Positions 49,639 to 63,485 are shown, numbered from the stretch's first letter. The stretch is 64,000 bases of DNA from Phoebastria nigripes (GCA_035582835.1 JAYKAV010002964.1:447658-511657); one strand, 5' to 3'. Numbers and translations are program-made. Notes: generated from the letters alone by a model not told the origin.

Positions 49639-50234
49639 TGTCGTGGTTTAACCCCAGCCAGCAACTAAGCCCCACACAGCCACTCGCTCACTCCCCCCGC
49701 AGTGGGAAGATGGAGTGAATAGGAAGCGTAAAAGTGAGAAAACTCGTGGGTTGAGATAAAGACAGTCTAATAGGCAAAGCAAAAGCCATGCACACAAGCA
49801 AAGCAAAACAAGGAATTCATTCACTCCTTCCCATCGGCAGGCAGGTGTTCAGCCATCTCCAGGAAAGCAGGGCTCCATCACATGTAATGGTTACTTGGGA
49901 AGACAAATGCCATCACTCCGATCGTCCCCCGCTTCCCTCTTCTTCCCCCAGCTTTATATACTGAGCATGACGTCATATGGTATGGAATATCCCTTTGGTC
50001 GGTTGGGGTCAGGTGTCCCGGCTGTGTCCTCTCCCAACTTCTTGTGCACCCCCAGCCTCCTTGCTGGTGGGGTGGGGTGAGAAGCAGCAAAGGCCTTGAC
50101 TCTGTGTAAGCACTGCTCAGCAGTAATGAAAACATCCCTGTATTATCAGCACTGTTTTCAGCACAAATCCAAAACATAGCCCCATACTAGCTACCATGAA
50201 GAAACTTAACTCTATCCCAGCCAAAACCAGCACA
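49639..50234 (-). mobile_element. Solo ERVL-type LTR, 596 bp, minus orientation
   Basis: On the plus strand it opens TGTCGTGGTTTAACCCCAGC and closes CAGCCAAAACCAGCACA. Read on the minus strand it begins TGTGCTGGTTTTGGCTGGGA, matching the start of the LTR at 14412. GCCTG repeats flank it. It carries a full CRE palindrome TGACGTCA (49968-49975) and a TATA box (minus-strand TATATAAA, 49960-49953), plus the same GAGTGAGCGAG...GGCTGTGTGG block near its 3' end as the first copy. No internal viral genes adjoin it. It is 65 bp longer than the first copy, with differences spread along the U3 region and around the A/T tract, so it belongs to a different subfamily. Confidence 0.93.
49953..49975 (-). promoter_or_regulatory. 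LTR core promoter: full CRE and TATA box
   Basis: On the minus strand, TGACGTCA is followed after seven bases by TATATAAA. The arrangement copies that in the other LTR, but here the CRE is a perfect palindrome. Transcription would run leftward, with a start expected near 49930. Activity is an inference. Confidence 0.65.
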
Positions 50235-50239
50235 GCCTG
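50235..50239 (+). repeat. Target-site duplication, right copy (GCCTG)
   Basis: Exact match to the five bases before the LTR. Confidence 0.9.
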
Positions 50240-51904
50240 TTAGATGATGAACTGATAGTTAGGGCACAGCCTCGCTTATCCCCCCACATTTGGGACACCA
50301 GCATAGTCATGTTAAAGCCCTCAGGACTGAGAAGTCAAGTGGATGAACAGATGAGATGAGATCGTTGTAAAAGAGCCATCCACTGCCTACTATTCGCTGT
50401 TCCTGGGTAGGATAAGATGTGTGAAACAATCAAGAGGGTTAGCTTTTCTTTGCAAGCAGTAATGGATTAAGTTGCCTATCTGAAAGAGTTACATCAGCAT
50501 GCCATGTAAAGAAAATCCTTTGGGATTATTAACTTGTTTTATCACTGAAAAAGGGATCTTTTTCGTTTAAAACTTCCATGGTCCATTGCCGTCCATTGCC
50601 ATCCTTGTTTCTCTGCATATCCAGACATGTCTAGAGCTGTCTTGAACACTGAGGGAGAGGTCCATTTTCAGGAAAACATCCTGTGCCCTGTGATTCTAGT
50701 TGCCGATTCATAGCCCTGTTAGTTACGAGTCCAAAAAGAGCTAGCCGTTGTACTGCAATCAGGAACACTGTTGCAAGAGGAAGCCGCCACCTACACAGCA
50801 AAGGAGATGTTATCGGGGGATGGCAGCAAAAGTGACACGGAGCTATGAATGGCTGCATCTGGACTGCAGTCATAAGTGAAACTCCTATTGCCTCCAGCTT
50901 GGCTGGGCTTTCATCTTGCTGATAACAGGGTAGTTCCACACTTTACCAGCCTTATGTGTTCAGCCCCTCCTTGATGTATTTCCTAGTGGGAAGATGAGAT
51001 TAGTTTGGCACGGAGCCACAGAAGTTAGAACCATCCCTCATGCACAGAGATGGAGATGGAGGTTTGATGAAGGTGTCAATCAAGCTGGAAAGTTCAGCCT
51101 CAGAGGGAGATCCAGATAGCTTGAAAGTTCAGATGAAGTTAAGTAGTGCCTCTAAAATCTAAGGATAAAACCATAAACAAATACTATGCTTTGGAGGGGG
51201 AAGGAGAAGCAGAGGGAAAATAATCTAAAAATCTCTTCCCTGTTAACATGATTTTAGAAGAAATGTCAAAAATAGCACTCATTTACAGGGAAGGAGTGAA
51301 AGAAGACCCAGCTTTCTGTATCTTTGAGAGCTAATGGACTAAGAGAAGTGACAGGCAGAGTATAGTTTAGAAAGCTCTATTTTACTTGGTATTTTATTAA
51401 AAATTTTTTTTGAGTGCGAAACATCTATCTATAGAATGCCTTTTGTATAGGGGCATGCCTGTCTGCCAGATAAAGCAGCATGCAGGACAGAGAAAAATGC
51501 TTTGAAGCCTCTAGGAGAAAACAGTTCTATCTTAATGAAGTCCATTATGGAGCTCTGCTTTAAAGTATGGGAAGGCACTTTCAAAACACGTCTAGCAATG
51601 AAAATGAGACTCTCTCATGAAGTGTAAAAGTTGTGACAAGCCAGCTACAGATGGAAATGACAAGGTTTTGTCTGCCACAGACAGCTCAGAAAACATCCCA
51701 AAGTGTACTGGAGCCACAAGGAGTTACCAGATTTCAATCAGGGCTCAGTGAAATCAAGTGCAACTGAAAATGCATTAGCTGCACCATGCATGTATTTACA
51801 ACAAGGTAAGAAATACATGAGGATGCTGTTTTCTTGGCATTATCCCTTTAAATGTAAGGGATGCAACTACCTGACTGAGGCTGGAAGGTTATTTATGTAG
51901 TTAG
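50240..51904. other. No gene seen; noncoding DNA
   Basis: A small tandem duplication of GTCCATTGCC lies at about 50581-50602. The 102-codon minus frame at 50631-50939 has no domain. Confidence 0.5.
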
Positions 51905-52030
51905 GATGGAGGTATAAGACCGAGGAAACCAGGTTTGCTTTGCAGCCCTACGCTGCCCAATTCCTGCTTGACCTTTTGCACATTTTTTTTATATGCTTCA
52001 GATCCCTCTCTGTGAAGTGAAGACAATACA
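51905..52030 (+). repeat. Possible MIR-like SINE relic
   Basis: AACCAGGTTTGCTTTGCAGC followed by CCTGCTTGACCTTTTGCACA and TCAGATCCCTCTCTGTGAAG loosely follows the plus-strand MIR order (ccaggttcaa-tccctgctc-tgaccttgggcaa-cctctctgtg). It is strongly diverged. Confidence 0.4.
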
Positions 52031-55000
52031 GTTTTATTTATTTATGTGCTTATTCTTGTATAGCATGGGCTTTCTTCTTAGTACAATGGAAAATTGGCTT
52101 TATCTTGAGGTTTCCAGTTTAATAAAGTGGAAAAAATTAAAAAAGTGTAAAAATGGTCTGCGTTAATTCAAGATTGTGTCTCCTGCTGACTTTATTAGCT
52201 CCACTGTTGCTTGGAACAGAGGGAAATCACCCTCAGCTGAGAGTTTTACTTTTGACATTTTGAAGACACAGTTGTTGAAACCTGTTATAAATAAAGGAAA
52301 GCCAAGCTGATCTAGTTTAAACAAGACACCCATAAAACTGAATCCTTTGGCAACACTAGATCTCACTAGATTTGCAAAACTATCCATCACATCTGTTATG
52401 CCCATAACATTTCTAGGTCCCAGTAGGACCAGTAGGCAAGGAACTGAAATCCCCCATGGAAAAACTTTCAGTCAGATGCACAGANGGCTTGTACTCTCTC
52501 ACTTGGAAGGCCATACTGATGAGATTTCAAATGCATTGCTGAGTGTTTTATAGATTTGGAGTGGGTTCAAACAACCAAACCCAAACTCCAGACGGATTTT
52601 TCCATCGTGACANAACAAGTGGTGTGAACTTGCCATGGAAGGGGCAGTGTCCAGTNTGACTCTGCACACATGATTTGTACTCTTTTCCCATCTGTAAAAA
52701 GGTGATAAGAGCTTTCTGCTGGGCTCCTGTGCAGCTTAAATAAGTATTCTGAGATCTCTTCTACCATCAGAACCTAGCAATGCCTTGCTTCCAGAAAAAT
52801 GAAATGTGCTCTGTAAATCTGCTCTGAAGTTCATACAACATTGACCTCAGATACCAATGCACAAAATGACTGACTTTTATCTGTGGCAAAGATCCTAACT
52901 CAAGGGTTCCCCTGAGAGTCACTTCTGTATCCGAAAACCAAAGTAAAACAGAAAAAANCATCATCTTTCTGGCTGCTGCAGACTGGTTGCTTCAGTTTAT
53001 CCATAAACTCTAACCCTGACAGTGCAAAGACTGACTGATTTGGAACATTAGAATAGCCTATGCTTCTAGAAATCCTTTACATGGCAATTCATCTTTGTTC
53101 GTGCTGTCTTTGCAAGTAGAATTTAGCCTCATAATTTCTATGAATTCTCTCCTTCCCTTTCCCATATATTATCTTCATCTTCCAGACCTCTAAACCCAAG
53201 TCATTTTATTATTGATGAACAGCATTTGTATAATGTTTGTCAAGAGATTTGATCTGAAAGATCATAAACTTCATGTCATAATTTTTTCAGTCAATACTGA
53301 TAAGTAGCTCTCCAGTGTGGAACAGAGGAGTGGCCTGAAGATGTCTTGCAGATTAGGGGTGAAAGAGAAGAAGCTTGCAACTGAAAGTGACCATAAATAT
53401 TAGTGCTATGCAAAAATTTAATTATTTATGCAGGCCCCAAGTTCAGCAGTTTAACTCAAATACCCTGAGTTTTTCATAAAATGCCAAGGACTTTTATCCA
53501 TTTATAAAAATTGTATAATGCTTATTCTGCGGACCACATGGCAGCAGGTTCCCACAGCACCCAAGCAGCACATGGCNCAGAGACACCCGTCTGGAGGAGG
53601 GAGGGGAACTCTCCTCATCATGGCTCATGGCCAGCCTGCAAGGCTTCCCTCCACAGCATCATTCCCACAGCTTCAGTGGGAGGTTTGAGCTGAGACAAAT
53701 GCCTGAACATATCTAAACTCTGTGTCACTCTCACCAGTTGACACTGAAAAGATGATAGGGAATTTAATTGGGGTAGGAAGAGGACACAGTTCCTAGAGAG
53801 TCATTTCTTCGAGCTCACAGCATTTGTTTCCTTCACCCAGATCTCCTTGCCTGTCAAACCAACCAGCTATTGCACTTACCAGTGAGGTCTGAGGCAAAGC
53901 ATCCTATTGAGTAGAAGTCCCCAGATTTTTTTGGAGGCAGCATGCATACAAGCACTGACAAGACATCCTCCTACTGAGACTCTCTAAATCCCTACAGCTA
54001 AATACAGGAGGGCTAGGGAGAATGTGCAGCCATTAGATTGCCATGAAATCACACTCTGTAAGTGGTAGCATGGTGCCCTGAGATGGGTTTGGCCCACTAG
54101 CACTCTCCAAAATGATGGCGAGGCATGGGTCAGGGGCTAGCACAAGGGCCGGGAGGAAGCATGCAGCTCAGGTGACAGAGCATACCAGGGACTATCATCT
54201 CCCGTACTNACTATAGACAGTCTTGGCTCCCATCTCCTTACAAAATCTTCCAACACTATCCCAGCTGGTTTCATCCCTTCCACGGCCAAAACTTGCCTCC
54301 ACCCAGAGCCAAGTGCTATGAAGTATGGATGCAGGCAGTTTGTGCCATTGCCCTTCAGGCCAAAAAGTGCTCCCTGGAGATTTTATTTAGCAGTAAAAAA
54401 GTAGATTCTGAATTCCAGCAAGATCACAGTCTGGCTGGCACAGTAGTGGAGGGACTGACAACAACTTTACATTAGATTTCTTTGAATCAAGCAAGTAGAG
54501 ACAGAATTCTTTTTTCTCCATTGCTGTCATGTTTGACGGATGATTTCAGCTGATGGTGGATTTTCAGTTGGATTTAGGAGATTTATTTTTGTTGTGATAA
54601 AGGGATAATCTCACTTAAAGATTCCCTCTCCTCATTCTCTGCTCATTCTCTTTACATAGCAAGCAGAAAAAATAGAGACTAAACTTACAAGAAAATGACA
54701 GTAGTAAAAACAATAACAACAACAACCACCACCAAACAACCTGGGGACAGAAGGGAAGTAAAATGTCTCATGTTTAGTTTTGATCTTCACATCAATAAGG
54801 AACAAAATAAGAAACGGTGGAGTTATCTTAAACCATGCCTCCATGTGCAACAAAAGGGAAAAGTCACTGTGAAATCTGGGTTAACCAGAAATTTTTTTGT
54901 GTCAGGAAATATTGGATCTAAGACCTAGTGCTTATGTCAATCAATTTAATTTTTTCACATACATTGGAAAATATGTCTTTCCCAGTGTGCAATATTTAAT

Positions 55001-57816
55001 TAGACCTTCATGAGATTTTAAAGCAGGCTCCAAGGATTTTCATAACTCCATCATCTTGCAAGTTCGCATGCCAAATTTACATAAATGGAGACAAAGAGAT
55101 TAAAAAAGCAGGGAATGTAATGAAAAATGCTGTCATCTAAGACCCTAGGAGGAACAAAAAGGGATAAGAGGAAAAGATCCTTAAGAAAAAAATTACGAAA
55201 AAAGAGAACTAATAAAAGAAATGTGCATGAAAAAGATACTTAAAGATGAACCCATACCTTCTGAATGGCTAACAAAAATAATAGATCTTTTAATGTGTAG
55301 ATCTTGTACTTCAAAGAGTAAAGGAAANTTCATTATTGTAATTTTAGTAAAAGGAGGAAGCTGAGGTATCAGTTTTGGTTGGCCCAGTGAGGGCTGTGAT
55401 TTACTCAATGACAAAACCAGCATGTCAGCTGTACATAAAGAATGATCTCTCTGATCTCCCAAGTGTCACATCTATTTCCTGCTACCTGCACATCCATGCT
55501 GTCTACAGACTTCTGTCTCACAGAGATGCTGTTCTTAGTGGGTGATTGCAAAAGACTCCAGATAACATACCTTGCATAACTATATTTACAGGCTATCCAG
55601 AAACGGTCTACCTCANATTCTTTTAATCCTACACTTAGTTTCTCTTTGAATTATGAGATCCCTCAGAGTTAAATTCCTTCTCAGGCCAAAGCTGGGGCTG
55701 CCAAGAGAAATCATCATATTTCCGACCTGGGCAGGTTGCTTACAAGTGACTTAGCNTGTTTAGTCTTCAATGCAGAGCCCCATAGAGGCTGGAAACCCCT
55801 TTCCTCCTACAGGGTCTGTAGCCCCGTCAGTACGTAAACCATGAAGAGTTTTAGGTGGACAATAAAGCAGAAGGTAAGCAGAAAAACAGTAACAAAAAAA
55901 GACTTGAAGAGACTTGCCCATAGCCAGTAGCTACTCAGTAGCAAAGTCAGGGACATTTGAAGGCAAAAGGGAGAGACATGTATTTGGGCTGAAGATGACA
56001 CTGTTGTAGATGCATGATCTTCCTCCACTACACCTCAGAGACACCTCTCAGCANAGTACCTGCAAAAGGGTGACTGCTCCTTTCCTTTCTCTCTCCAGCA
56101 TTTAATCCACTTTCATCCCAAGTCAGTGTTCTCACTTATGCCTCATAAGGGAGACCAAAGAAGACTTTGTCTTCTTATGAGGTCAGTGAGAAGCAGCAGT
56201 AAAAGGTGGACAAAGCCCTGTATGCTGATATCAACAGAGATGCTGTCCTAACCTGATGCTGCAACAGCCGAAAACATATTTTGCCTCACTGCCTTATCCT
56301 TTTTCTTCCTGTTGCCAACTGGTTCCCTCACCCTCTTGCTTGTCTTCACAAAAACAAGTTCTAATCACCAGCTTCTTTCAACACTGTCTCCAGAGGGAAG
56401 ATCACAGTTAAAAACCGATGTCCAGCCAATGACATTCCCCATTGTCTCCAACAAGGAACTTCCTTCAGGTCTACAGCTCAGCTCACTTCTAGTATATAGC
56501 TCATGCAACAGCACGATAGACAATTAGAGTCAAACTACCTCCTCATTCCTCTCTCAGTCCCCTGAAAAGATTTTAGACCATTTGCTCACTCCCTTCTAAA
56601 CATAAAAGGAGGCATGCATGGTGACTATAAAGCATGACATGATACTCTCATGTTTTCCCTGCCACATAAGGGTTTTTCCTCCACTTGAACAAAGAGGTTT
56701 TCTATGGCTTTCTAAGTTCAGGAGCAGCAAAGAAACATGCTTCATTTGGCGCTCTCCTCCCACTGGCTCATGCTGGGATCAAATATGTATAAAGCCAAAT
56801 CCAGCTCTCACTAGGCTGAGTTCCTGAAAGTCATTTTATGCTTCTCTTCAGGGTGCTCTCAGCAACTGAGTCATCACTGAGGAAAAAGATGGGGGAAGCA
56901 AAGGAGAGAAACCTGCAAAGAGGTTATGGAACATCATAAAAGATACGTTTTTTAAAAAATAGATTTGAAAGGTAATCATTGTCATTATGTACACTGGAGG
57001 ACAGAGGCTGAGTTCATGAAAGGTGTGAAGCAATGAGTAAATAGTAGAGTTCGAGCAAGAAGAGGAGTGGAGGAGAGCTGGCATTTGACCATACTCTGGA
57101 GAGTCAGAAGGCAGAATCCGAGTGTGTTGCAACTCCAAATACTCTGCCACATTCCTGCTCCCCTCATGCCTCTCTCTTGGTATCTCAGCTGTAACAAGGG
57201 CTTATGTTGCTGAACAACATGGAGAAGAAGTTCATGCAGGAGTGTCAAGGAACAATGATTTTCACAGCAGCATGTTGCATTGCCTGATATGGACCAAGAC
57301 AAAAGCAACAACAAAAATGACACCAGTCAAGGTGAGAGGCAATAAGAGCTGAGAAGGTTGTTAATAGGTTAAAAAGAAGATTTGCAGTGATGCAATAAGG
57401 AAAAGCAAGGCAATTTTGTGACTAATGATTGAAAAAGAAAATGAAATTANGTTGATGAAGAGCAAAAAGGTGCCTACAGACCTGTTCACCTAGGTAAGTG
57501 GTGTACAATAGGGAAGTGAAAACCAGCTTTTCTTCAGCCTGAGCAGACCTTAACAGCACAGACAGTAGAGTGGAAGGAAGATCCAGATTTTACAATTCAT
57601 GATGATAAAATCTCCATAGCATGTCCTCACTGGCCTTCCCAAAGTGGGGNACTGGAAGCCAGGCCATCTTTCTTCCCTGGGGGAAATGGACAACAGGCAA
57701 GTTGCCACTCCATTTATTCCTATTTTGTGAAGGTAGCAAAGAGCTACTGAGTTTCTCAGCCATCCTGGCACTTGTTCTGACCACTGGTGAATGAAGAAAA
57801 AAAAAAGGATAGATAG
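52031..57816. other. No gene seen; noncoding DNA
   Basis: No exon is supported. A MIR-like core sits at about 52670-52760 (listed separately). Another weak trace is the GACTTGCCCATAGCCAGTAG word near 55913. Frames of 60-112 codons on both strands carry no domain. A moderately GC-rich patch lies at 53540-53690. Confidence 0.5.
52670..52760 (+). repeat. Possible MIR-like SINE core
   Basis: TTTTCCCATCTGTAAAAAGG followed by TGATAAGAGC matches the 'cctcatctgtaaaatggggataat' core of MIR in order and spacing. Short and diverged. Confidence 0.45.
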
Positions 57817-58050
57817 AATGGAAGGAGGTTCCATCTGAACATAAGGAAAACCTTTTTTACTGTGAAGGTGACTGAGCAGTAGTACAGGTTGCCCAAAGAG
57901 CTTGTGGAGTCTAGAGATACTGAAAAGCCATCTGGACATGGTCCTGAGCAGCCTGCTGTAGGCGACCCTGCTTGAGCNGGGGGGGCTGGACCAGATGACC
58001 TCCAGAGGTCCCTTCCAACCTCAACACTCTGTGATTCTGTGATTCTGTGA
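57817..58050 (+). mobile_element. CR1 3' end with terminal octamer repeats
   Basis: It starts near GGAAGGAGGTTCCATCTGAA and runs through TTTTTTACTGTGAAGGTGAC, CAGGTTGCCCAAAGAGCTTG and GACCAGATGACCTCCAGAGG. It ends in TTCTGTGATTCTGTGATT-type octamer repeats, the hallmark 3' terminus of bird CR1. It is less diverged than the other plus-strand copies, so a younger insertion, 5'-truncated to 234 bp. An N lies at 57978. Confidence 0.95.
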
Positions 58051-58094
58051 ACAAAGTTCATGACCGCATGGAGATTTTTTACTTATGTGCCAGC

Positions 58095-58200
58095 TTTTCC
58101 TATGGTTCGTTTTGAGTCTGGGCAAGTCATTTTAACCCTTAATGCTTCCCTTTCTTTGTCTGCAAATGGGGTTTAATTATACCTACTTCCTAGGGAGGCA
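58095..58200 (+). repeat. MIR-like SINE relic
   Basis: GAGTCTGGGCAAGTCATTTT, then TAACCCTTAATGCTTCCCTT, TCTGCAAATGGGGTTTAATT and ATACCTACTTCCTAGGG follow the MIR order (ttgggcaagtcac, ttaacctct, tctgtaaaatgggg, atacctacctcatagggt). This is one of the clearest MIR matches in the window. Confidence 0.75.
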
Positions 58201-61200
58201 CGCTTCATTAGGAGTGCAATTCACCCACACGCAGAAAACCTATGCACCGTTTAAACCCCTAAGTGGATGTAAGTGATGTCCAGACCTTGTGGCTGGTCCA
58301 AGGAGCTGGGATAAATGTCACTCTCCGTTTGCAAAGCCCATGGGATCCTGAAATCAGAAGAAGTATTAACAGTGCAAAACATTACCTTTGTTCTCTGTGT
58401 GGGCTGGGGAATGCCACAGCTACCAACACTCTATGATTCCAAGACATTAAAATTTGTCTGTTGTCATAATCTGTACGCTTGGGTTGTTATTTTGTGTAGT
58501 TAAAATCCGAACATGCTTCTCCGCTGCAGCTAATTAGTGATATGCACATGGGAGATGTTACAGCTTGTAGGCTAGTCTTTGCTGTGACAGAATTGACAGT
58601 GATGGCAATGCAGTCTGTTCCAAAGAGGGTGAGGGGAACAGTGTTATCTGGAATTGATTTTTGTCTTCATTAAAGTCTACGCTTATTCACTATTTTCCCC
58701 TAAGCATACCTACTGCCCAGATTTATTTGAAAGTATAAAATTAACTTTTTACTAGTTCAGTTTTATTGGAGGGTTTTTTTTATGTATTTTAATATACTCA
58801 CTACTCAAACTGAAGCCTTTGTGAAAGCTAAATCTACATCCATCTTTTGATGCTGTCAGGGTAAACAGTATACAAGGAGTTTAGTGTTTACTTCTGGATG
58901 CCAAAGGGTTACATATTCTAAAAGATGTGGGATATCAGTATGCAGAATATTTGGGTTACAGCAGCTTATGAGGACAGTTAAATCAGAAAGTTGTAGAAAT
59001 AGAAGTAATAGTTTCGGTAATTCGGTGGAAAGGGAGAGTGAAGGTGTGATAAAGGTTTTTTGTGATGATGATGCCACTATGCTGCTAAGAATCTGCTTCA
59101 GCCTTCCAGTCCAGTCCCATCTCTTTTCTCTTTCTTTCTAAACTATCAAAAACACAGTCCCATTCAGATCTTTCTTTAAGAATAAGGTAGTCAAACTTCA
59201 AACTTTGAGATTTGTTCCCAAGACTCTAAGAGAACTACAGGAGAGTCAGATGGTTTCATGGAGAACACCTTTTTTTATTCCAGCTACTGGACTGTGCCTT
59301 CATTTTCCAGCTTCTGGGAGGACAAACCACAAATCAAAATGCATATGGACATTTATGAAGTGTTCCATGCACCAAACAGTGAAGATTTTGGATGTATTTT
59401 GACTTTTGTAGGTCAGGGAAGTCGAGAATTGCATTGTATGAAATTTGGTATCTGTTATAAAAATGTCACACACATGTAGCTGGAGAAGGATATTTTAATG
59501 GTCCATTCACATGCACTTTATGCCCAGCTGACCAAGTCCATTTTATCACTTCAGTCTGGTATGTCTGTTAGTGATCACATTTGGAAACAAGATAATAAAC
59601 CTGATATGCCTGTCATCTGATTGATTAAGCCACATTGAGTGTTCATATCCACAGAACAAAAATGTGGTTGCCTAATTTTTACCCATTCAAAACACGCATC
59701 CCTTATTTCAAGGAAAGTCTATAAACACTGCCATAGCCAGTGCCCCTCCCTGTATGGTGGTAGCTATACAGAGAAGCCCTCCCCCTCCCAGCCTGCCAGG
59801 TCCATCAGGTTCTCATACCTTGCAATATGCCATGTACTGTACTCTGGAAATGAATGGATATTTCTGTCCTCACTGCTTCCCCTTAGAAGTCATGACAGGT
59901 TTGCTTTACTGTTAGCATAATCCACTTTCCAGTTCCTAAAAGGATTAACCCCTGTATTTGCAGGCAAAAATAGTGTTTCCTTTAAAACCTGAGTTTCAGG
60001 TCTTGGAATATTTGACCACCGATGTTCAGAGCCTTGACATTATACATTACACAATCATGATTCAGCTGTAGTTCATAGCTGTAGATCACAGGTGTGTGTC
60101 ACCTTACCTTGATGACTTCACAGAGAAGCATCTTCCTCCTCATCTCTTTCCTTGTTTTTGTTGTCCATTTTTATATGCACCCAAAGTTTTCTGGCTAATT
60201 TTTATTCCATCTCTAATTATAACTCTATTGACAAAGGTTTTCTTGTCACCCACATATTCAAAACTGACTCAAAGCACACTATCTACTTGCAAAAAACTTT
60301 TTCCGTACTCCATGAGGTCTTGGATAAATGATCAAAAACACATCACTCATTCTTATTTTTCCAGTATAGCTATCTGTGGAACATGACTGAGAAAATGAGA
60401 AACTGCTGCCCTCTTAAGCTTCACAAAGTACTAAGTGAAGCAATACCCTGTCATACCTGAATATTACCAGTGATGTCCAGCCACGTGATATAATTAAAAA
60501 AAAATACGGAGATTTATAAAGATGCATAGGGAGAGGGAATATTTTTGTGTAAGGTCCATGCTCATCCTTTCATTCAAACAAAGACGTATCCTCACAAGTG
60601 GGCTTTTACTTTTGTGTGGACTCTGTTTTTCAAGGGAGTGAAGCCAAGAGGGAACTCAAGCGTTTTCATGGCATTGGAGTTTTCTTCTCTCCTGTTCTGA
60701 GTAGAAGTGGTGTTAGACACGTTGTACAAAATGGCAGCTCATGAGCAAAATCACAGCCAATTGTCTTGTGAACAGACAGAAGTTCAGCCTGCGTCCACAT
60801 GAAATTGTAACTCCCAGACTCACCGGGGTTGTGAAATAGAGAAATACTATTTGTTGTTTGTGGAAGGGAGGGAATGGGAAACAGAGAGGAGAAGACAAAA
60901 GTGAGAGCAAATTTTGCCCTTCCTTAAAGTCACACAGAAAGTCTGAGCATTTCACTGGTTTCAAATGAAGCAAAAATCCCTGTCCTGAAATTGTGAGGAA
61001 AGAGGNTGCTTCCCATTTCCCTTTGCCTTGAAATTGGTTCATACCAGTACCATTAAAAACATCATTGCAAACAAGAGCCAGGAGACAGACATGAACCAGG
61101 TTTATAGCAAGGTGAGGTAGAAAACAGGTGAGGATGGCTTTTTCCCTAGCTCTTCCCAGCTTTGTAATGAAAGGTTTTCAGAGCTCTAATTATAAATCAA

Positions 61201-61481
61201 AGCTCAAGTTCTTCTGTAGATCAGCCTTTGAAGGAGCTGCAATTTCACCCTTTAAAGCATTTCTTCAGCCAGTCAGTTGGATGAGGAAGGGCGATTTTCC
61301 ATGTTTTATAGGGTGGGCTGAGACAGACAGACAGCTGCAGAGAATAAGGCAGCACAGATGCCCTGCGTTAAAGAGAGGCATGAACAAGCTTGTGAATAGC
61401 TCAGCCAGGTGGATTTATTTTTTTCCTCACCCAACAGCTGTGGTAAAACACAGAAGGCAAAAAAAAGTTTCACTGCTGAAG

Positions 61482-61498
61482 AAAAAAAAAAAAAAAAA
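61482..61498 (+). repeat. A17 homopolymer
   Basis: Uninterrupted A run; no retroposed element was recognised before it. Confidence 0.9.
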
Positions 61499-63468
61499 GC
61501 TGTTTGGGTGCAGTCCATAACACAAAAATGTTGTGTGGGGACAGGACAGATACGTGTAGGGGATAGTTCACCTGACTCAATGGAAGGATTATGACTTGGT
61601 CAGTGAGTTGCTGGGTGATGTTAAGCACATTGCCCAGTCTTACTTTAATTTTACTTTTCTGGAGAGTAGGTAGTGGAGATAGTAACAAGTCCTAGNGCTG
61701 GGGTGCAGTGAAGATCCATGGAGGGTTATGAAGCATTCAGATATTGAAGAAGTGAGAACAGAAGCTTTTAGCTATATAGAAAAGGAAGAGGATTAGCTGC
61801 TCTCTTTTACCACAGGATGCAAAGAATTACTTGAAAAAAATCTGTGATACGATCCAGATGACTCCATCTCCTGTATGAAACTCGATAACATCTGGGCAAA
61901 ACCTGTCACAGTTACATGGGACTTTTGACAAGCTTTGCCACTTCTGAAGGTCCTCTGTGTTTATGGAGCCCACTCACTGTGTTCCCATAATGCTGTTTTT
62001 CTCTGCACTCACTATTGCGAGGACCAAACCTTTGAGATCCTTAATTATGGGACAATTACCACTTTAATGATATCGGGACTAAAGCTTCCTTGTCATTCAC
62101 CTGTTTTTCTCTCCCCTGCTTACCAGAAACTTATCATCGTCATCTCTCTGGAAAGGGAGTAGACAGCCCCCTGAGACCAGATTTTCCTGTGCCCCAGACT
62201 GGGTGTCAGTCATGAACAACTTGACAAAAATCAAGAAAAAAAACCAGTGCATATTAGACAGGTAATCAAACTCCATGCTATTATACTTTACAAAAACTCA
62301 AATATTGTTGATAGTAATTCCTGTGTGTAGCCCTATGTCAGCTATGATGGCTTGGATTCTTATAAACATCAAGGGATGATCCTGAGTCACCACATCTGAG
62401 AAGCGTTATGAGAAACAGAGCAGTGATTGATGTGTCTGCTTTAACCTGACAATTTCACACATTTTAACCTTTTCCCTAATTGCTTTCCTAGATCTCACAA
62501 GCTTTCCTCATCACAGGAGCCTTGGGAAGAACTGCCCCACAGGGGCAGGTTTCTGCCCTCAGGATGGTGGGAATGCCTGTTCTCACAGCTGTGCCCAACT
62601 GTAGGCAGTCTTTCCTTACAGCAGAAAGGGGAGAAAAAAAAAAAGGCTTCCTTGTCTACATCATTCATAAGAAGCCCCCAGGAAAATACTTGAGAAAAAA
62701 CCCACATTGTCGTTAGTACAATCTGAGGAGCAGAATCATTGTATGAAAATCACACTCAGTCCTGCCATGGAGACAAGCTTTGGCAGGCTTAACAGTCTAG
62801 ACTCTAGTATGTCTCTCATCTGAAAATTATAATTTCATTCAAGGGGATAAGCCAATAAAAAATAAAAATGTTATAAAATTGATTAGAGGAAGGGCAATGC
62901 ATGTCTCTCTCTGCTTTTGCAGGGTTTATTTTTCTTTCAAAAAATTGAATTAATACCAGAGCTTTTATTTAGACTAAATTACAAAGAGAGGAAAATTAAA
63001 AATGTGATGCAACAGTTAGAAAAGCTAAACAGGAAAATTACTTGATGTGCATTGCATATTGAGTGTTCATATTTCCACCGTGAGAAGAGGAATCAGTCCC
63101 ACAAGCAACAGAGAACAGTGCAGTTCAGATGACTTCAGGTGTTAGTTTCCAGCTGGTACAGAAGTCTCTGATTTACTTAGTAGCATAAAACACTTTTTTC
63201 CCCACCTTATTAGGGTCTAATCAGTACCACTGGATCACAGTGAATGTCATCCCATTATGCTGGAGAATACAAGCAAGTTTATTTCATAACTACTAGAGAC
63301 AGTAAAATAAATCTTAATGAAAATTTCTTCTGATTCATAGAGACTTATTTTTAAAATATGTTGTTCACACTATCTATTTGCAGTTATTTAATATGTGATT
63401 TATGTGCACTTTCTCTACCCTATGGACAGCATGGCTTGTTTGATATGAGGTCTACTGACTCCTTCAGA

Positions 63469-63485
63469 TGTGTGNGTGTGTGTGT
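63469..63485. repeat. (GT)n microsatellite
   Basis: Alternating GT with one N at 63475. Confidence 0.85.

Noticed and set aside
14412..50234. A single provirus bounded by the two LTRs
   Set aside because: They are in opposite orientation, have different target-site duplications, differ in length, and no viral genes lie between them.
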